Positions 27,213 through 36,275 of a DNA stretch of 64,000 nucleotides are shown piece by piece. The stretch spans positions 496,001 through 560,000 of the forward strand of contig NZ_JACXAE010000072.1 in assembly GCF_014698965.1 (NCBI RefSeq), in the 5' to 3' direction. Origin of the DNA: Iningainema tapete BLCC-T55 (GTDB lineage: Bacteria; Cyanobacteriota; Cyanobacteriia; Cyanobacteriales; Nostocaceae). Within the stretch, counting starts at the first letter, position 1; every line of letters begins with the position of its first letter. A program made the translations under genes and the position numbers. Under the pieces are notes generated by a model. It was not told the DNA's origin. It made no database searches and saw only the letters and a program-made list of their open reading frames with translations.

Positions 27213-28649
27213 GTGGATACCTTATCTGTTCCTATAGAAATACAATCACCTGTTGCTGCTGACTTAGCAGCAAAGAAAATTTCTAAGCAAGCCATTCGGA
27301 CGAGCTTAAAAGCTTCTACCCTCGATGGAGTTTTTGCCACAATTTTTTCCAACATTGCTGGTGGCGTATTGCTAATTAACTTCCTACTTCAACTGGGAGC
27401 AACTCCAGTAGAAATTGGCTTTTTGTCGTCAATTCCGATGGTAATGAATTTCTTGCAACCACTAGGAGCCTATTTTGCTGATCGCACACAGAGCCGACGT
27501 AATTATATCCGAACACTGGTTGGTCTTTCCAGGCTATTATGGCTGGTATTAGTTGCGCTGATTGCTCTTTACAGTTGGTTTAATACTGATCCACACCTAC
27601 TGGTAACCTCGACACTAATCATCATCTTCATTTGTAATATACTCAATGCCTTGGGTTGTTCCGCTTGGTTGAGTTGGATGGCGGTTTTGGTTCCTCAGGG
27701 CATACGCGGCAGGTATTTTGGCTTTCGTAATAGTGCCGTTAGCTTGACTAATTTGCTGGTAGTACCGTTACTGGGATTTGCTGTGTCGGCTTTGCCTGGT
27801 GACATCATCTCTGGTTACGGTGTACTGTTAATTGTAGGAGTAGCGATCGGGTTAGTAAGTTTGGGATGCCAAGGTTGGATGACGGATGTAAATCCAGTTT
27901 CCAGCCCCTGTGTAGATTCTCAGGCGCAACAACAAGAATCTGACAACCAACCAGAAATCAGTATCCTGAAAGATACCAATTTCTTGAAGTTTCTCCTTTA
28001 TGTTGGGTTGTGGATGTTTGCAGTGAACCTCAGTTCACCGTTTTTTAATCTTTACATGATGAAAAATTTGGCTTTAGACCTAAGCACAGTCACAGTTTAC
28101 ACCAGTTTAGTATCTGGGGCGAACATAGTAATGCTCAGGTTTTGGGGCAAGTTAGCTGACAGAATCGGGAATCGTCCGTTACTGTTATTAGTGGGAATTC
28201 CCATCGCCATAACACCCGTATTGTGGTTTGGGATTGGGGCTGATTCAGTTTCGGTGTGGGTGTGGCTACCACTGATGTATCTGTTTTGGGGTGGTTTCGG
28301 GGATGCGATTGACTTGTGCTACAACAATCTTCAAATGTCCTTAGCATCAGAAAATCGTCGTCCTTCTAAATATTTTGCGCTCACTGCAGCAGTTAGCGGT
28401 GTTGGTGGTGGCTTAGGTTCAACAATGGGCGGCTTTTTAGCTGGGTTGGATATTACAGGAGGCTTACTGGGATTATTTGCTCTTTCAGCTATTGTGCGAT
28501 TAATTGCTTTATTACCTTTGGTATTTGTGCATGAAAAGCACAGTCAGCCAGTTTTTCAAGTGCTACGAAATCTCCTACCCTTTAAGCCAGAGCAAGTTGA
28601 GGCGATCGGTGAACAGAAGCCAGAAGTGATCGTTGCTCTGGTAAAATAA
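27213..28649 (+). CDS. Major facilitator superfamily transporter
   Basis: The 478-residue membrane protein has about 12 membrane helices in two halves. FFNLYMMKNLALDLSTVTVYTSLVSGANIVMLRFWGKLADRIGNRPLLLL holds the second MFS loop motif (GKLADRIGNRP); ADRTQSRRNYIRTLV is its first-half counterpart. The cytoplasmic middle loop is about residues 225-250. Substrate and direction cannot be read from sequence. The start is a GTG with a poor ribosome site. It stands alone, convergent with the pentapeptide protein. Confidence 0.87.
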   Translation: MDTLSVPIEIQSPVAADLAAKKISKQAIRTSLKASTLDGVFATIFSNIAGGVLLINFLLQLGATPVEIGFLSSIPMVMNFLQPLGAYFADRTQSRRNYIRTLVGLSRLLWLVLVALIALYSWFNTDPHLLVTSTLIIIFICNILNALGCSAWLSWMAVLVPQGIRGRYFGFRNSAVSLTNLLVVPLLGFAVSALPGDIISGYGVLLIVGVAIGLVSLGCQGWMTDVNPVSSPCVDSQAQQQESDNQPEISILKDTNFLKFLLYVGLWMFAVNLSSPFFNLYMMKNLALDLSTVTVYTSLVSGANIVMLRFWGKLADRIGNRPLLLLVGIPIAITPVLWFGIGADSVSVWVWLPLMYLFWGGFGDAIDLCYNNLQMSLASENRRPSKYFALTAAVSGVGGGLGSTMGGFLAGLDITGGLLGLFALSAIVRLIALLPLVFVHEKHSQPVFQVLRNLLPFKPEQVEAIGEQKPEVIVALVK

Positions 28650-28673
28650 TTGTGAGATAATATACGATTTGAA

Positions 28674-29312
28674 TTACGAAACAGTCGCTACCACTGTTCC
28701 TCTTAAACAAGTTTGATCTAAATTAACACCATTCAAAGAAGCGCCTTCCAATTCAGCACACAGTAAATTTGCCCTTGTCAAAGTTGCCCCGGCAAGATTC
28801 GCCCCACGCAAATCAGATTCTTCTAGGTTCGCTTCACTTAACAACGCGCCTTGCAAATCTGCACGACTCAAGTCAGCACCTTTGAGATTTGCGCCTGTAA
28901 GGTTTGCACCACGTAAGTCAGCGCCTCTGAAGTCAACGCCTTGTAAGTTCACACTCATTAAATTAGCACCACTTAAAAAAGCACCAGCAAAAGATACCTC
29001 ACTCAGCCTTGCCCCCATTAAGTTAGCACCACGTAAATTGCTACCCCGCAAATCAGCACCTGTCAAATCAGCTTGCATTAAATTAGCGCCCATCAAATTT
29101 GCCCGCAAATCTGTTTGCTGAAGGTTTGCTCCCATCAAATTTGCGCCTTCTAAATGCCCACCTTCTAATTTAGAGCCAGTGAAATTTGTCCCCACAAGGG
29201 TAGCGCCAGCAAAGTTAACGCGGCTTAAATCAAGTTTTGATAAATCCTCGTCTTCTAAATCTGTTCCTGGCAGTTGTTTGAGTTTTCCCGATTTAATTGC
29301 TTCAATATCCAT
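28674..29312 (-). CDS. Pentapeptide-repeat protein
   Basis: About 212 residues, nearly all made of A(D/N)LXX repeats from residue 20 onward, such as ANLMGANLMQADLTGADL. They fold as a right-handed quadrilateral beta-helix. The N-terminal MDIEAIKSGKLKQLPG is outside the helix. The role of most cyanobacterial pentapeptide proteins is unknown. ATG 29312 with GGGAG about 8 bases upstream is preferred over ATG 29336. The start overlaps the end of the DICT gene by 11 bases, so the two are translationally coupled and probably work together. Confidence 0.92.
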   Translation of the reverse strand: MDIEAIKSGKLKQLPGTDLEDEDLSKLDLSRVNFAGATLVGTNFTGSKLEGGHLEGANLMGANLQQTDLRANLMGANLMQADLTGADLRGSNLRGANLMGARLSEVSFAGAFLSGANLMSVNLQGVDFRGADLRGANLTGANLKGADLSRADLQGALLSEANLEESDLRGANLAGATLTRANLLCAELEGASLNGVNLDQTCLRGTVVATVS

Positions 29313-30657
29313 TTTCGCTCTCCCATTGGGCATCAAGCAACCACATTCCTGTGCTAACTTTAGGTTCTATCGCTACTAACTCCAATCCCTGTTGCAAACC
29401 CATGACTAATAAAGATAGGGTATCTACTAGTTTAGGATCAAAGCGACGGGATTGTTGTTGGCACTCTGCCAAAGCTTGAGTAAATATTTCTTCACGACTC
29501 AATTGAGATGTTTTTTTCTGATTGACTCGCCACTGAAATTCTGCTACTATTGCCAAAATTCTTGATTCTAGGGGAATTTCGTCTCCTGCTAAACCACCCG
29601 GCTTGCCTGTACCATCCCACCATTCGGTTAGATGAGTAATAATTTGTGCTACTGCCCGCAATCTTGGCATTGTACGCAGTACTTGCGCACCTGGTACTAA
29701 GGGACAAGTCAATGGACAAGTGGATGTATCTTCTTGATAGTAAGTGGAAGTACCTGTGGCGATCGCACTTTCTGTTGTTTGCAATGGATCAATCCGATGC
29801 AGCCAACCCGCGAGTCGCAGGCGTTTAATTTGCCACGCGGGAAGATTTAAAAGTTGTGCCATTGTTTCGCATAGTGCGACAATTTCTGCTGCTGCTTGTG
29901 GGTTGTGAAGATCTGTAGCATCGATAATTTCTGCCATCCGAAAAAATGCTTGAATTTCGTTAGAAATCAAGTTACTGTCTAGTTCAGCAATGCGAGTTGC
30001 TGTGGGGACGGTTAGTTTTGCTTGCCCTGTTTGAAGGTAGTCTACTACACGGGAGACTACTGGTGCAAGGTGATTTGTTGTGGCGATTGGTGTTGGTAGG
30101 GGGAGGAGGAGTTGTGCTAGTTCGGGGTTGTATTTTTTGATGTGGGCGAGCGCTAATTCTGCTGTTTGTTGTACTAGTTCTGGTACAAATGTCCACAAAC
30201 CATAAAATTTCCGCTCTATGTCCGATGCTGGTAATCCGGCTGCCCCATAATCTGCTGCTGATAATTCTTGACAAATTACCATTGCTGTGTATTCTGGAGA
30301 TATAATAATTAAGTGCCACTCCTGTGCTACTGGATCGGCTGGGTTTAATTCTACTAGGTCTACGTTGGGTAAGGCGCTGGTGGGATGATCTTTGAAGCCA
30401 GTGTCGGGGGCTGCCATGATGGCTATATGACGGGATTTTTGGGCAATGTCTGCGTAGCGATCGGCTTCTTGCAGATACCATTTGCCTTGTTGGAAGGCTG
30501 TGATGACTAGGGGTTTACTGTTGTCGGTGAGGATGTGATCTTCTAGGGCATGGCATAGGGATACTAGGGTATTTTTGTAGTATACGCCAAATCTAATTGG
30601 TGTTTTGCTATGCGAATGGGCTGTTTGTAGTTGTTGGAGTAGTGAGCCTTGTAACAT
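29302..30657 (-). CDS. DICT-domain sensor with degenerate HD-GYP-like domain
   Basis: The 451-residue protein has an N-terminal DICT domain (residues about 15-190, beginning TPIRFGVYYKNTLVSLCHALEDHIL), a sensory module found with diguanylate cyclases and two-component proteins, and a C-terminal HD-GYP-like helical domain. In the latter the HD pair reads HRID (LAGWLHRIDP) and the GYP motif reads GTGKPGG after EWWD, so key metal and signature residues are changed. It probably no longer cuts cyclic-di-GMP but may bind it or a partner. It is cotranscribed with the overlapping pentapeptide gene. Confidence 0.82.
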   Translation of the reverse strand: MLQGSLLQQLQTAHSHSKTPIRFGVYYKNTLVSLCHALEDHILTDNSKPLVITAFQQGKWYLQEADRYADIAQKSRHIAIMAAPDTGFKDHPTSALPNVDLVELNPADPVAQEWHLIIISPEYTAMVICQELSAADYGAAGLPASDIERKFYGLWTFVPELVQQTAELALAHIKKYNPELAQLLLPLPTPIATTNHLAPVVSRVVDYLQTGQAKLTVPTATRIAELDSNLISNEIQAFFRMAEIIDATDLHNPQAAAEIVALCETMAQLLNLPAWQIKRLRLAGWLHRIDPLQTTESAIATGTSTYYQEDTSTCPLTCPLVPGAQVLRTMPRLRAVAQIITHLTEWWDGTGKPGGLAGDEIPLESRILAIVAEFQWRVNQKKTSQLSREEIFTQALAECQQQSRRFDPKLVDTLSLLVMGLQQGLELVAIEPKVSTGMWLLDAQWESENGY

Positions 30658-30658
30658 T

Positions 30659-30811
30659 TTTAATGAACCGCCAAGACGCCAAGGACGCTGAGGAAGAGAG
30701 GAAGGAGGGAGTTTTTTAGCCTGCTCCGGCAGAGAGAAGTCCTGCAGGAGGGTTTCCCTCCGTAGGGAACTTCGGAGCTTTGTTTGTGTAGCCCCAGGTT
30801 TGAACCTGTGG
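30659..30811. repeat. Cluster of dispersed repeats between two minus-strand genes
   Basis: Three repeat types stand side by side: ACCGCCAAGACGCCAAGG (30665 onward), a CCTGCTCCGGCAG / CCTGCAGGAGGGTTTCCCTCC segment (30720-30780), and the hairpin CCCCAGGTTTGAACCTGTGGG near 30791. All resemble intergenic repeats common in Nostocales. No gene fits in between. Confidence 0.65.
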
Positions 30812-30812
30812 G

Positions 30813-32405
30813 TTAGGATAGGTTGACGAGTTGTTTTTGTTTGGTTTCGATTGGGGCGGTTAGTGCTTGTTCTAAGTCGGCACTACCGAGTTTTTGTTCG
30901 AGGATTTTCATGACTTCGCGTCCGAAGTCGTTGGGGTTTTGTCGCCATGCTTGTAGGCAGACGGAGCCGAAGAAGGAGCCGAGGGGTTCGGGGTTCCAGA
31001 GGAGTTTTCTGGCTGTCCACGGCATGTGGCTCATGGGGTTGTATCCTGGTTTTATGATACCTTCTTTGAAGGCGTATTCTTCTAGGTGGGTGTGGGGTTG
31101 TAGTCCGATGAAAAATATGGCTGGTTCGACTTTATCGGCTCCAAAGATACTTTCTAGTTCGCGATGGTAGGCGATGGTTTGGCGAATTGTTTCGGGACGT
31201 TCGTCTATGACGTTGAAGGAGTAGTTGACGGAAACTATGTCGTTGAATCCTGCTGCTTTTAAGTCTCGGCAGTTTTGTAGTACTGTGCGCAGGTTGTAGC
31301 CCATGCGCATTTTCCGTACTAGTTCTTGGGAACCACTGGTGATGCCGATTTCAAAGTAGTTCATTCCGGTTTTTACCATTAAGTCACACAATTCTGGTGT
31401 GAGGTTGTCGGCACGGATGTATGCTGCCCAGTGAATGTCTGTCATGCCGGAATCAAGAATTTTTTGCAGTAGTTCGACGGCATCTTCGATGAATCTTCGC
31501 GCTGGGATGAATTGGGCGTCGGTAAACCAGAAGTTACGAATGCCGCGATTATATAGTTGTCGCATTTCCGCTACGACTTCTGTTGCCGGGTTTATACGTA
31601 CTTGTTTTCCTTCGACAACTGTGTAAACACAATAACAACAGTTGTGGGGACAACCGCGTTTTGTTTGTACGCCGATGTAGAAGTCTCCTTCGTTCAAGTA
31701 ATAGTTAAATTCGGGCCAAATGCTTTCGATATAGTCGTAGTTACAAGCGGTTTTTTCTAGTGGTGTGGGTTGTTCGTGAATTAGGCGATCGCGTGGTTGA
31801 TTTTCTCCGACTACGTAACAGCGTTCATCTTTGAATTCTCTTCCGCTTAAAAGTTTTTCTAGCAGGGTTTCGCCTTCTCCTACAGAAATAATTGTCCCAG
31901 TGGGCAAGCTTTTTCCTAGCTGTTCGTAAAATACGCTGACTGCACCACCACCAACAATGAGCTTGGTTTGTGGGTTATGTTTTTGAGCGCGTTTTAAACC
32001 CCGCTTGATTAATCCTAAGTTCCGCCATAGTTCTCCATAATAACTTGTCAGAACTCGTAGTCCTCCTAATGCGCCACGTAATTTAATTAGGGGATTCTTG
32101 GCGTAGAAGATTTCAAATGAGTACTGTAATGGGTTTCCGCCTCTTCCCCCTACCGGAGCATATATTTGAATATCTCGCCACGAAAAGACTAGTAGTGTTG
32201 GTTTAAATTCATCTATACACCGATCTAGTGCCTCTGCATAGTCCAATGGTGGTACGCACCCCAAATCAAAAATGCGCTGAGATATGCTAGGTAACAGTTT
32301 GTGGACGTGATCGCTTAAATAGACAACCCCTATGGGAAAGATTGGGTTACAAGGAAGTCGAACGTAGAGAATTCGGTTTTCGTTTAGTGGTGTTTGTACT
32401 TCCAT
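30813..32405 (-). CDS. B12-binding-domain radical SAM protein
   Basis: The 530-residue protein has an N-terminal cobalamin-binding-like domain (LRVLTSYYGELW, LIVGGGAVSVFYEQL, SVGEGETLLEKLL) and a radical SAM core with the cluster motif CPHNCCYC (CxxxCxxC), then NFWFTDAQFI and YFEIGITSGSQELVRKM. It belongs to the B12-dependent radical SAM group with BchE-like enzymes and methyltransferases; close relatives are common in cyanobacteria but I do not know a proven substrate. No biosynthetic neighbours are visible, so the reaction is left open. Confidence 0.85.
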   Translation of the reverse strand: MEVQTPLNENRILYVRLPCNPIFPIGVVYLSDHVHKLLPSISQRIFDLGCVPPLDYAEALDRCIDEFKPTLLVFSWRDIQIYAPVGGRGGNPLQYSFEIFYAKNPLIKLRGALGGLRVLTSYYGELWRNLGLIKRGLKRAQKHNPQTKLIVGGGAVSVFYEQLGKSLPTGTIISVGEGETLLEKLLSGREFKDERCYVVGENQPRDRLIHEQPTPLEKTACNYDYIESIWPEFNYYLNEGDFYIGVQTKRGCPHNCCYCVYTVVEGKQVRINPATEVVAEMRQLYNRGIRNFWFTDAQFIPARRFIEDAVELLQKILDSGMTDIHWAAYIRADNLTPELCDLMVKTGMNYFEIGITSGSQELVRKMRMGYNLRTVLQNCRDLKAAGFNDIVSVNYSFNVIDERPETIRQTIAYHRELESIFGADKVEPAIFFIGLQPHTHLEEYAFKEGIIKPGYNPMSHMPWTARKLLWNPEPLGSFFGSVCLQAWRQNPNDFGREVMKILEQKLGSADLEQALTAPIETKQKQLVNLS

Positions 32406-32987
32406 CTTGTTTTTGTTCTACTCTTGAGTATTGGTAATCTCAATGTCTTAAAGTTTGTTTTAATTTTTCTTCTCTACTACTATGATACTTGACATTCAAG
32501 TATATTCTTGCTTACCAATAATCTTTTTTTGCCGTGAGCGGCAGAGTAAAACCGGATAATTTTTTTATTTGGATAGTATCTATATGTCGATATATATCAA
32601 GGAAGTATTTTTGCTATTCTTCTACAATAACACTCCAATTTATTACTTAGCTACGAACTCACGTGTTTTTTGAGGAGCAAGAAAACAAAAATGTCTATTG
32701 TGGTTAAGAAGGAAAACTGCGCTCAAACAGCGATGCCAAATTTTTCTGGCTTTTGGTTCTAGCTGATTTTTGGTGTAATCTACCAAATATGAGCGCTGTT
32801 CGTGCTCTAATATATAATTGCAGAAAAAGCATAGATTTTTACAATAATTTCATAAGACAGAAATATCTTAAGATATAAATAATGTAAAAAAGTTCAGTTG
32901 GTAGTCGGGGTTACAGCATCCGGGGATCAGCCGATGCTAATTTTGCTTTTGTAATGTAAAATTGTGGCGTAAAGCTCCTCAGCAGTT
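32406..32987. other. Intergenic region with a possible tiny ORF and a hairpin
   Basis: About 580 bases. At 32691-32762 an ATG frame of 23 codons (MSIVVKKENCAQTAMPNF...) follows GAGGAG, but the spacing is 13 bases and there is no other support. At 32915-32938 AGCATC pairs with GATGCT. The rest shows nothing. It should carry the promoters for the two divergent flanking genes. Confidence 0.4.
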
Positions 32988-33380
32988 ATGGCTCAAATAC
33001 TAGATCCTCTACCACCTGAGCAATCGGGAAAATCTCTCTGCTGCTATGTGAATGCCACGAGCAAAATACAGGTGGCACGCATCTCGAATATCCCTAATTG
33101 GTACTTTGAACGGGTTGTATTTCCCGGACAAAGGCTGGTTTTTGAAGCCCCTAGAGTTGCTCAACTAGAGATTCACACCGGGATGATGGCAAGCGCAATT
33201 CTATCGGATAAAATACCGTGCGATCGCCTTGCTATGCAAGAACCTAGCAGTTATGAGTTGCAAAACTCAGAACAGCCAATACACCCAAACCATAAAAAAC
33301 CAAATGTCCAGTCAATTAGCACCAAAACCGGAGATACAATAAAATCTTTAACAGTCGCTGGTTTAGTCTACGTTGATTAA
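32988..33380 (+). CDS. DUF1830 family protein
   Basis: The 130-residue protein carries the cyanobacterial DUF1830 core at residues 18-70: LCCYVNATSKIQVARISNIPNWYFERVVFPGQRLVFEAP. This is a short beta-rich domain with a conserved Cys-Cys-Tyr and N(I/V)PNWYFERVVFPG. The C-terminal 60 residues are polar and unconserved. The function of the family is unknown. It is followed by an intrinsic terminator and appears monocistronic. Confidence 0.8.
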   Translation: MAQILDPLPPEQSGKSLCCYVNATSKIQVARISNIPNWYFERVVFPGQRLVFEAPRVAQLEIHTGMMASAILSDKIPCDRLAMQEPSSYELQNSEQPIHPNHKKPNVQSISTKTGDTIKSLTVAGLVYVD

Positions 33381-33404
33381 AAAAAACAATTTTGTTAAAT
33401 TTGT

Positions 33405-33433
33405 GGGTTGCTAAATTCAGCAGCCCTTTTTTA
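33405..33433 (+). terminator. Intrinsic terminator of the DUF1830 gene
   Basis: GGGTTGCT and AGCAGCCC pair as an 8-bp stem with one G-T wobble around a 6-base loop, followed by a run of seven T residues. It lies 25 bases after the stop codon. Confidence 0.85.
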
Positions 33434-33437
33434 TTGA

Positions 33438-33466
33438 TAGAGACGTTCCGCCGTAACGTCTCTACA
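33438..33466. repeat. GTAGAGACG-type palindrome
   Basis: ATAGAGACGTTCC, GC centre, then TAACGTCTCTAC; one mismatch in each arm. It lies between the DUF1830 terminator and the DUF4079 gene. Confidence 0.8.
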
Positions 33467-33483
33467 TCCCCCCACATATAATA

Positions 33484-33945
33484 ATGAATATGAATCTACC
33501 TTCTTTCCTTTGGTTGTGGAAAATTGCCGCTTGGTCGATGGGCTTGTCGCTGCTAGCCTACTTACTATTAGCTGTCACCGGTATATGGATGTATCTTGCC
33601 AGAACTTCACTCAATTCTTTCATCCCGAATTATATAGGAGGAAATAAAGAAGTAAGTTCTCTCCACTACATAATCGGCACTTGTATGGTTAGCTTAGTCC
33701 TGCTTTTACTACTTATAGGTATTATAGGTACTTTAGGACACTTTGGCTCCTTAGGACACTCATTACACCTGTGGGCAGGTTTAACAAGCGTGTTCCTAGT
33801 TTTGCTTTCCGCTAGTAGTGCAACATTAATCAGCAAAACATCTTGGGCTAGATCTATTCATATCGGTGCTAACATTGCTCTGTTAGTCAGCTTTATCTGG
33901 GTTTCACTCACTGGCTGGAGTGTAGTACAAAAGTATTTACCCTAA
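33484..33945 (+). CDS. DUF4079-type membrane protein
   Basis: The 153-residue protein has four membrane helices (around residues 12-32, 55-80, 88-110 and 120-145) and His residues in GHFGSLGHSLHLWAGL and RSIHIGAN. The layout matches DUF4079 proteins of cyanobacteria and plastids, whose paired His suggest haem or metal binding in the membrane (inference). The stop codon overlaps the next start in TAATG, so translation of the two is coupled. Confidence 0.75.
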   Translation: MNMNLPSFLWLWKIAAWSMGLSLLAYLLLAVTGIWMYLARTSLNSFIPNYIGGNKEVSSLHYIIGTCMVSLVLLLLLIGIIGTLGHFGSLGHSLHLWAGLTSVFLVLLSASSATLISKTSWARSIHIGANIALLVSFIWVSLTGWSVVQKYLP

Positions 33946-34487
33946 TGACATCACCTTCTATTTTTCGCCTGTCTCCTCTAATTAGAGTTACTCTTTTAAG
34001 TTTGTATGTAGCACTTACAGTACCATTACCTTTTTTGTCTCAGGTAACAGGTGCTTCTGTACCACCAGCACTACTTTGGGTAGGTATTAGTATTGGTTTA
34101 GTTGCTCTGTATGCAGCATTGAGCGAACGTGTTATTCTAGATGACCAAGGAATTCAGGTAACTTATCCCTTTTGGGTACCACGTTTTTTCCGTAAGGGTT
34201 GGTTATTACCTTGGGCGGAAGTGAAGGAGTTAAAACCTCGCACTACTGGTCAAGGAGGACTTGTATACTACTTTCTTAGTCAAGATGGAAAAGCTTATCT
34301 ACTGCCGATGCGTGTGGCAGGATTTGCCCGGTTGGTGAAATTTGTGCAGGAAAAGACGGGGATAGACACTACGGATGTGTATCCATTAGCGCAGCCGTGG
34401 ATGTATCTTATTTTACTGGTATTTACTCTACTGCTACTATTAGTTGATGCTTGGACTATTACTACGGCTTGGACTATTAGTGGTTAA
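33945..34487 (+). CDS. Membrane protein with PH-like middle domain, function unknown
   Basis: The 180-residue protein has two N-terminal membrane helices (LIRVTLLSLYVALTVPLPFL and LLWVGISIGLVALYAAL), a cytoplasmic beta domain that begins RVILDDQGIQVTYPFWVP and resembles bacterial PH (YdbT/DUF304) domains, and a C-terminal helix rich in Leu (YLILLVFTLLLLLVDAW). It is coupled to the DUF4079 gene by a TAATG overlap. A lone ABC ATPase follows 67 bases later; the three could form one membrane complex, but that is a guess. Confidence 0.7.
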   Translation: MTSPSIFRLSPLIRVTLLSLYVALTVPLPFLSQVTGASVPPALLWVGISIGLVALYAALSERVILDDQGIQVTYPFWVPRFFRKGWLLPWAEVKELKPRTTGQGGLVYYFLSQDGKAYLLPMRVAGFARLVKFVQEKTGIDTTDVYPLAQPWMYLILLVFTLLLLLVDAWTITTAWTISG

Positions 34488-34497
34488 AATTGTAGCA

Positions 34498-34522
34498 GTG
34501 AGGGGCGGGCATCTTGCCCGTC
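34498..34522. terminator. GGGCGGGCATCTTGCCCG hairpin
   Basis: GGGCGGGC and GCCCGTCC pair around ATCTT, followed by TAATTT. It is of a dispersed repeat type of these genomes. Lying between two same-strand genes, it may end or attenuate the DUF4079 transcript before the ATPase gene. Confidence 0.55.
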
Positions 34523-34554
34523 CTAATTTAAATTAATTACCTATAAATCTAAAC

Positions 34555-35316
34555 TTGGATAATGTCATTCCTAAAGCTCAGTTACGGCTAGAGCAAGTTA
34601 ATGTTTTTACAAAGCTGAAAACTCAGCAGACAGGATACCCTATATTACAAGATATTTCTTTTGAAGTATCTGCTGGTTCGCGCATTGCAATTACCGGAGC
34701 ATCTGGAGCAGGGAAAACTTACTTATTACGTCTATTGAATCGTCTTAGCGATCCAAGTAGTGGCAAAATTTTTTTAGAAAACCAAGAGTATCGTCAAATT
34801 CCTGTTTTGCAGTTACGCGCCTGTGTGACACTTGTACCGCAAGAGTCTAAGCTATTGGGCATGACTGTTGAGCAAGCTTTGGCTTATCCTCTAGTTTTAC
34901 GCGGGTTGAATAAACAAAATATTCAGCAACGCATCAGTCATTGGGTAGAAAAATTGCACATTCCCAATGATTGGTTAGGAAGAACTGAAGTGCAACTCTC
35001 CGCAGGGCAAAGACAGCTAGTGGCGGCGGCTCGTGGCTTGGTTATTCAACCAAAAATTCTGTTATTAGACGAACCAACTTCTGCTTTAGATGTCGGTACA
35101 GCAACGCAATTAATACAAGTTCTAATTGATTTAAATCAAAATCATCAAACTACCATTCTGATGGTAAATCACCAACTCGATCTCGCTCAGATGTTTTGTA
35201 CCAGGCTGTTGCACCTCCAGCAAGGGAAGTTAGTCGCAAATCAAACAGCGTCGGTAGTAGACTGGACTAACTTACGCACAAGTTTGCTCCAAACACAAGA
35301 GGATTTTGAACTTTAG
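34555..35316 (+). CDS. ABC transporter ATP-binding protein without adjacent permease
   Basis: The 253-residue ATPase has Walker A GASGAGKTYLL, Q-loop in VPQES, signature LSAGQRQLVAAARGL, Walker B ILLLDEPTSALD and the H-loop His in MVNHQLDLAQ. It resembles importer-type ATPases of the FbpC/PstB/YbbL broad group. The start is TTG at 34555, with no good ribosome site, so the true start might lie a little downstream. No binding protein or classical permease is encoded nearby; the membrane proteins just upstream are the only candidates for partners. Confidence 0.85.
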   Translation: MDNVIPKAQLRLEQVNVFTKLKTQQTGYPILQDISFEVSAGSRIAITGASGAGKTYLLRLLNRLSDPSSGKIFLENQEYRQIPVLQLRACVTLVPQESKLLGMTVEQALAYPLVLRGLNKQNIQQRISHWVEKLHIPNDWLGRTEVQLSAGQRQLVAAARGLVIQPKILLLDEPTSALDVGTATQLIQVLIDLNQNHQTTILMVNHQLDLAQMFCTRLLHLQQGKLVANQTASVVDWTNLRTSLLQTQEDFEL

Positions 35317-35323
35317 ATTAACA

Positions 35324-36268
35324 TCACCACGAGTTACCAATCGGAGAAGGTGTCTGCACCGACTCGACGGTTGTATTATCTTCTTTACGAATATTTATAG
35401 GTGACGGGGCTGGAGAAGAACTATTTCTACGACTTCTGACAGTAATAGTTGTATTAGATACACCAGGTTGTGAGCTATCATATTTAACACCTAGTTTTTG
35501 AGTTGCATTTGACACTAATTTCAAAAAAGTCTGACTCGGAATACCTAAGTTAAATCCGGTTTTACTTGCGAGTAACGACGAGTGGCTACCTCTTTCTTCT
35601 CTGTCGCCTTTACCGTGAATACCCACAACCCGTCCTGATACATCAAATATAGGACTACCACTCATCCCCACACGGGTAACATTAGTATAAACAATTGCAT
35701 AACCATTTTCAACTACTTCTTTTTCGCCCTCCACAGTATCTCCATCTAAACGACTGGAAACCAAGGATGAGGTGAACTGAAAGACACGCTTTTTAATCGC
35801 CGCACCGGGTTGGGGAAATCCGGCAATATACACACTAGCACCCTCAGTTGTGTAATTAGAATCACCAATAGTTGCCGTTTGATAAGTGCGATCGCTCCTA
35901 AATCGCACAATTGCCAAATCTACCCCAGGCAATTTCTGAATATCTTTCCGTGTGGAAATCGCTATCTTTTGGCGTTGTTTTTTCCCGTCTTGAGGCAAAG
36001 GTGTAACAATTTGATATTCATCATCTAGGTATTGGACAACGTGAGCTGCGGTTAGTACCACATAAACATTCTTTCCTTGTTCTTTGTAGCGCCCAATCAT
36101 AACGCCAGAACCAGGAGAATTAACCGTAGGCTCAATCTGTACAACAGTAGATTTAGCAATATCAGCTACTTGAGTTGGCAGCAAAGCATCAAGAGCGTAA
36201 GCCGGACTTGCTACCACTACCATCACGACGCCAACAAAACACCCAGATAGGGTATATCTATTTAACAT
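35324..36268 (-). CDS. Exported trypsin-like serine protease
   Basis: The 314-residue protein has a signal peptide (LSGCFVGVVMVVVASPAYA) and a trypsin-like S1C domain with His in LTAAHVV, Asp in GVDLAIVRF and Ser in VGMSGSPIF. The C-terminal 60 residues are Ser/Pro/Thr-rich and unstructured; there is no PDZ domain, unlike DegP/HtrA. It is third in a minus-strand operon with a second protease of the same fold and a COP23 protein, with gaps of 4-7 bases. It should act in the periplasm or outside. Confidence 0.87.
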   Translation of the reverse strand: MLNRYTLSGCFVGVVMVVVASPAYALDALLPTQVADIAKSTVVQIEPTVNSPGSGVMIGRYKEQGKNVYVVLTAAHVVQYLDDEYQIVTPLPQDGKKQRQKIAISTRKDIQKLPGVDLAIVRFRSDRTYQTATIGDSNYTTEGASVYIAGFPQPGAAIKKRVFQFTSSLVSSRLDGDTVEGEKEVVENGYAIVYTNVTRVGMSGSPIFDVSGRVVGIHGKGDREERGSHSSLLASKTGFNLGIPSQTFLKLVSNATQKLGVKYDSSQPGVSNTTITVRSRRNSSSPAPSPINIRKEDNTTVESVQTPSPIGNSW

Positions 36269-36275
36269 TTAGTTT

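Noticed and set aside
30791-30811. tRNA T-arm-like sequence GGTTTGAACC
   Set aside because: No acceptor, D or anticodon arm can be built around it; it belongs to a dispersed hairpin repeat.
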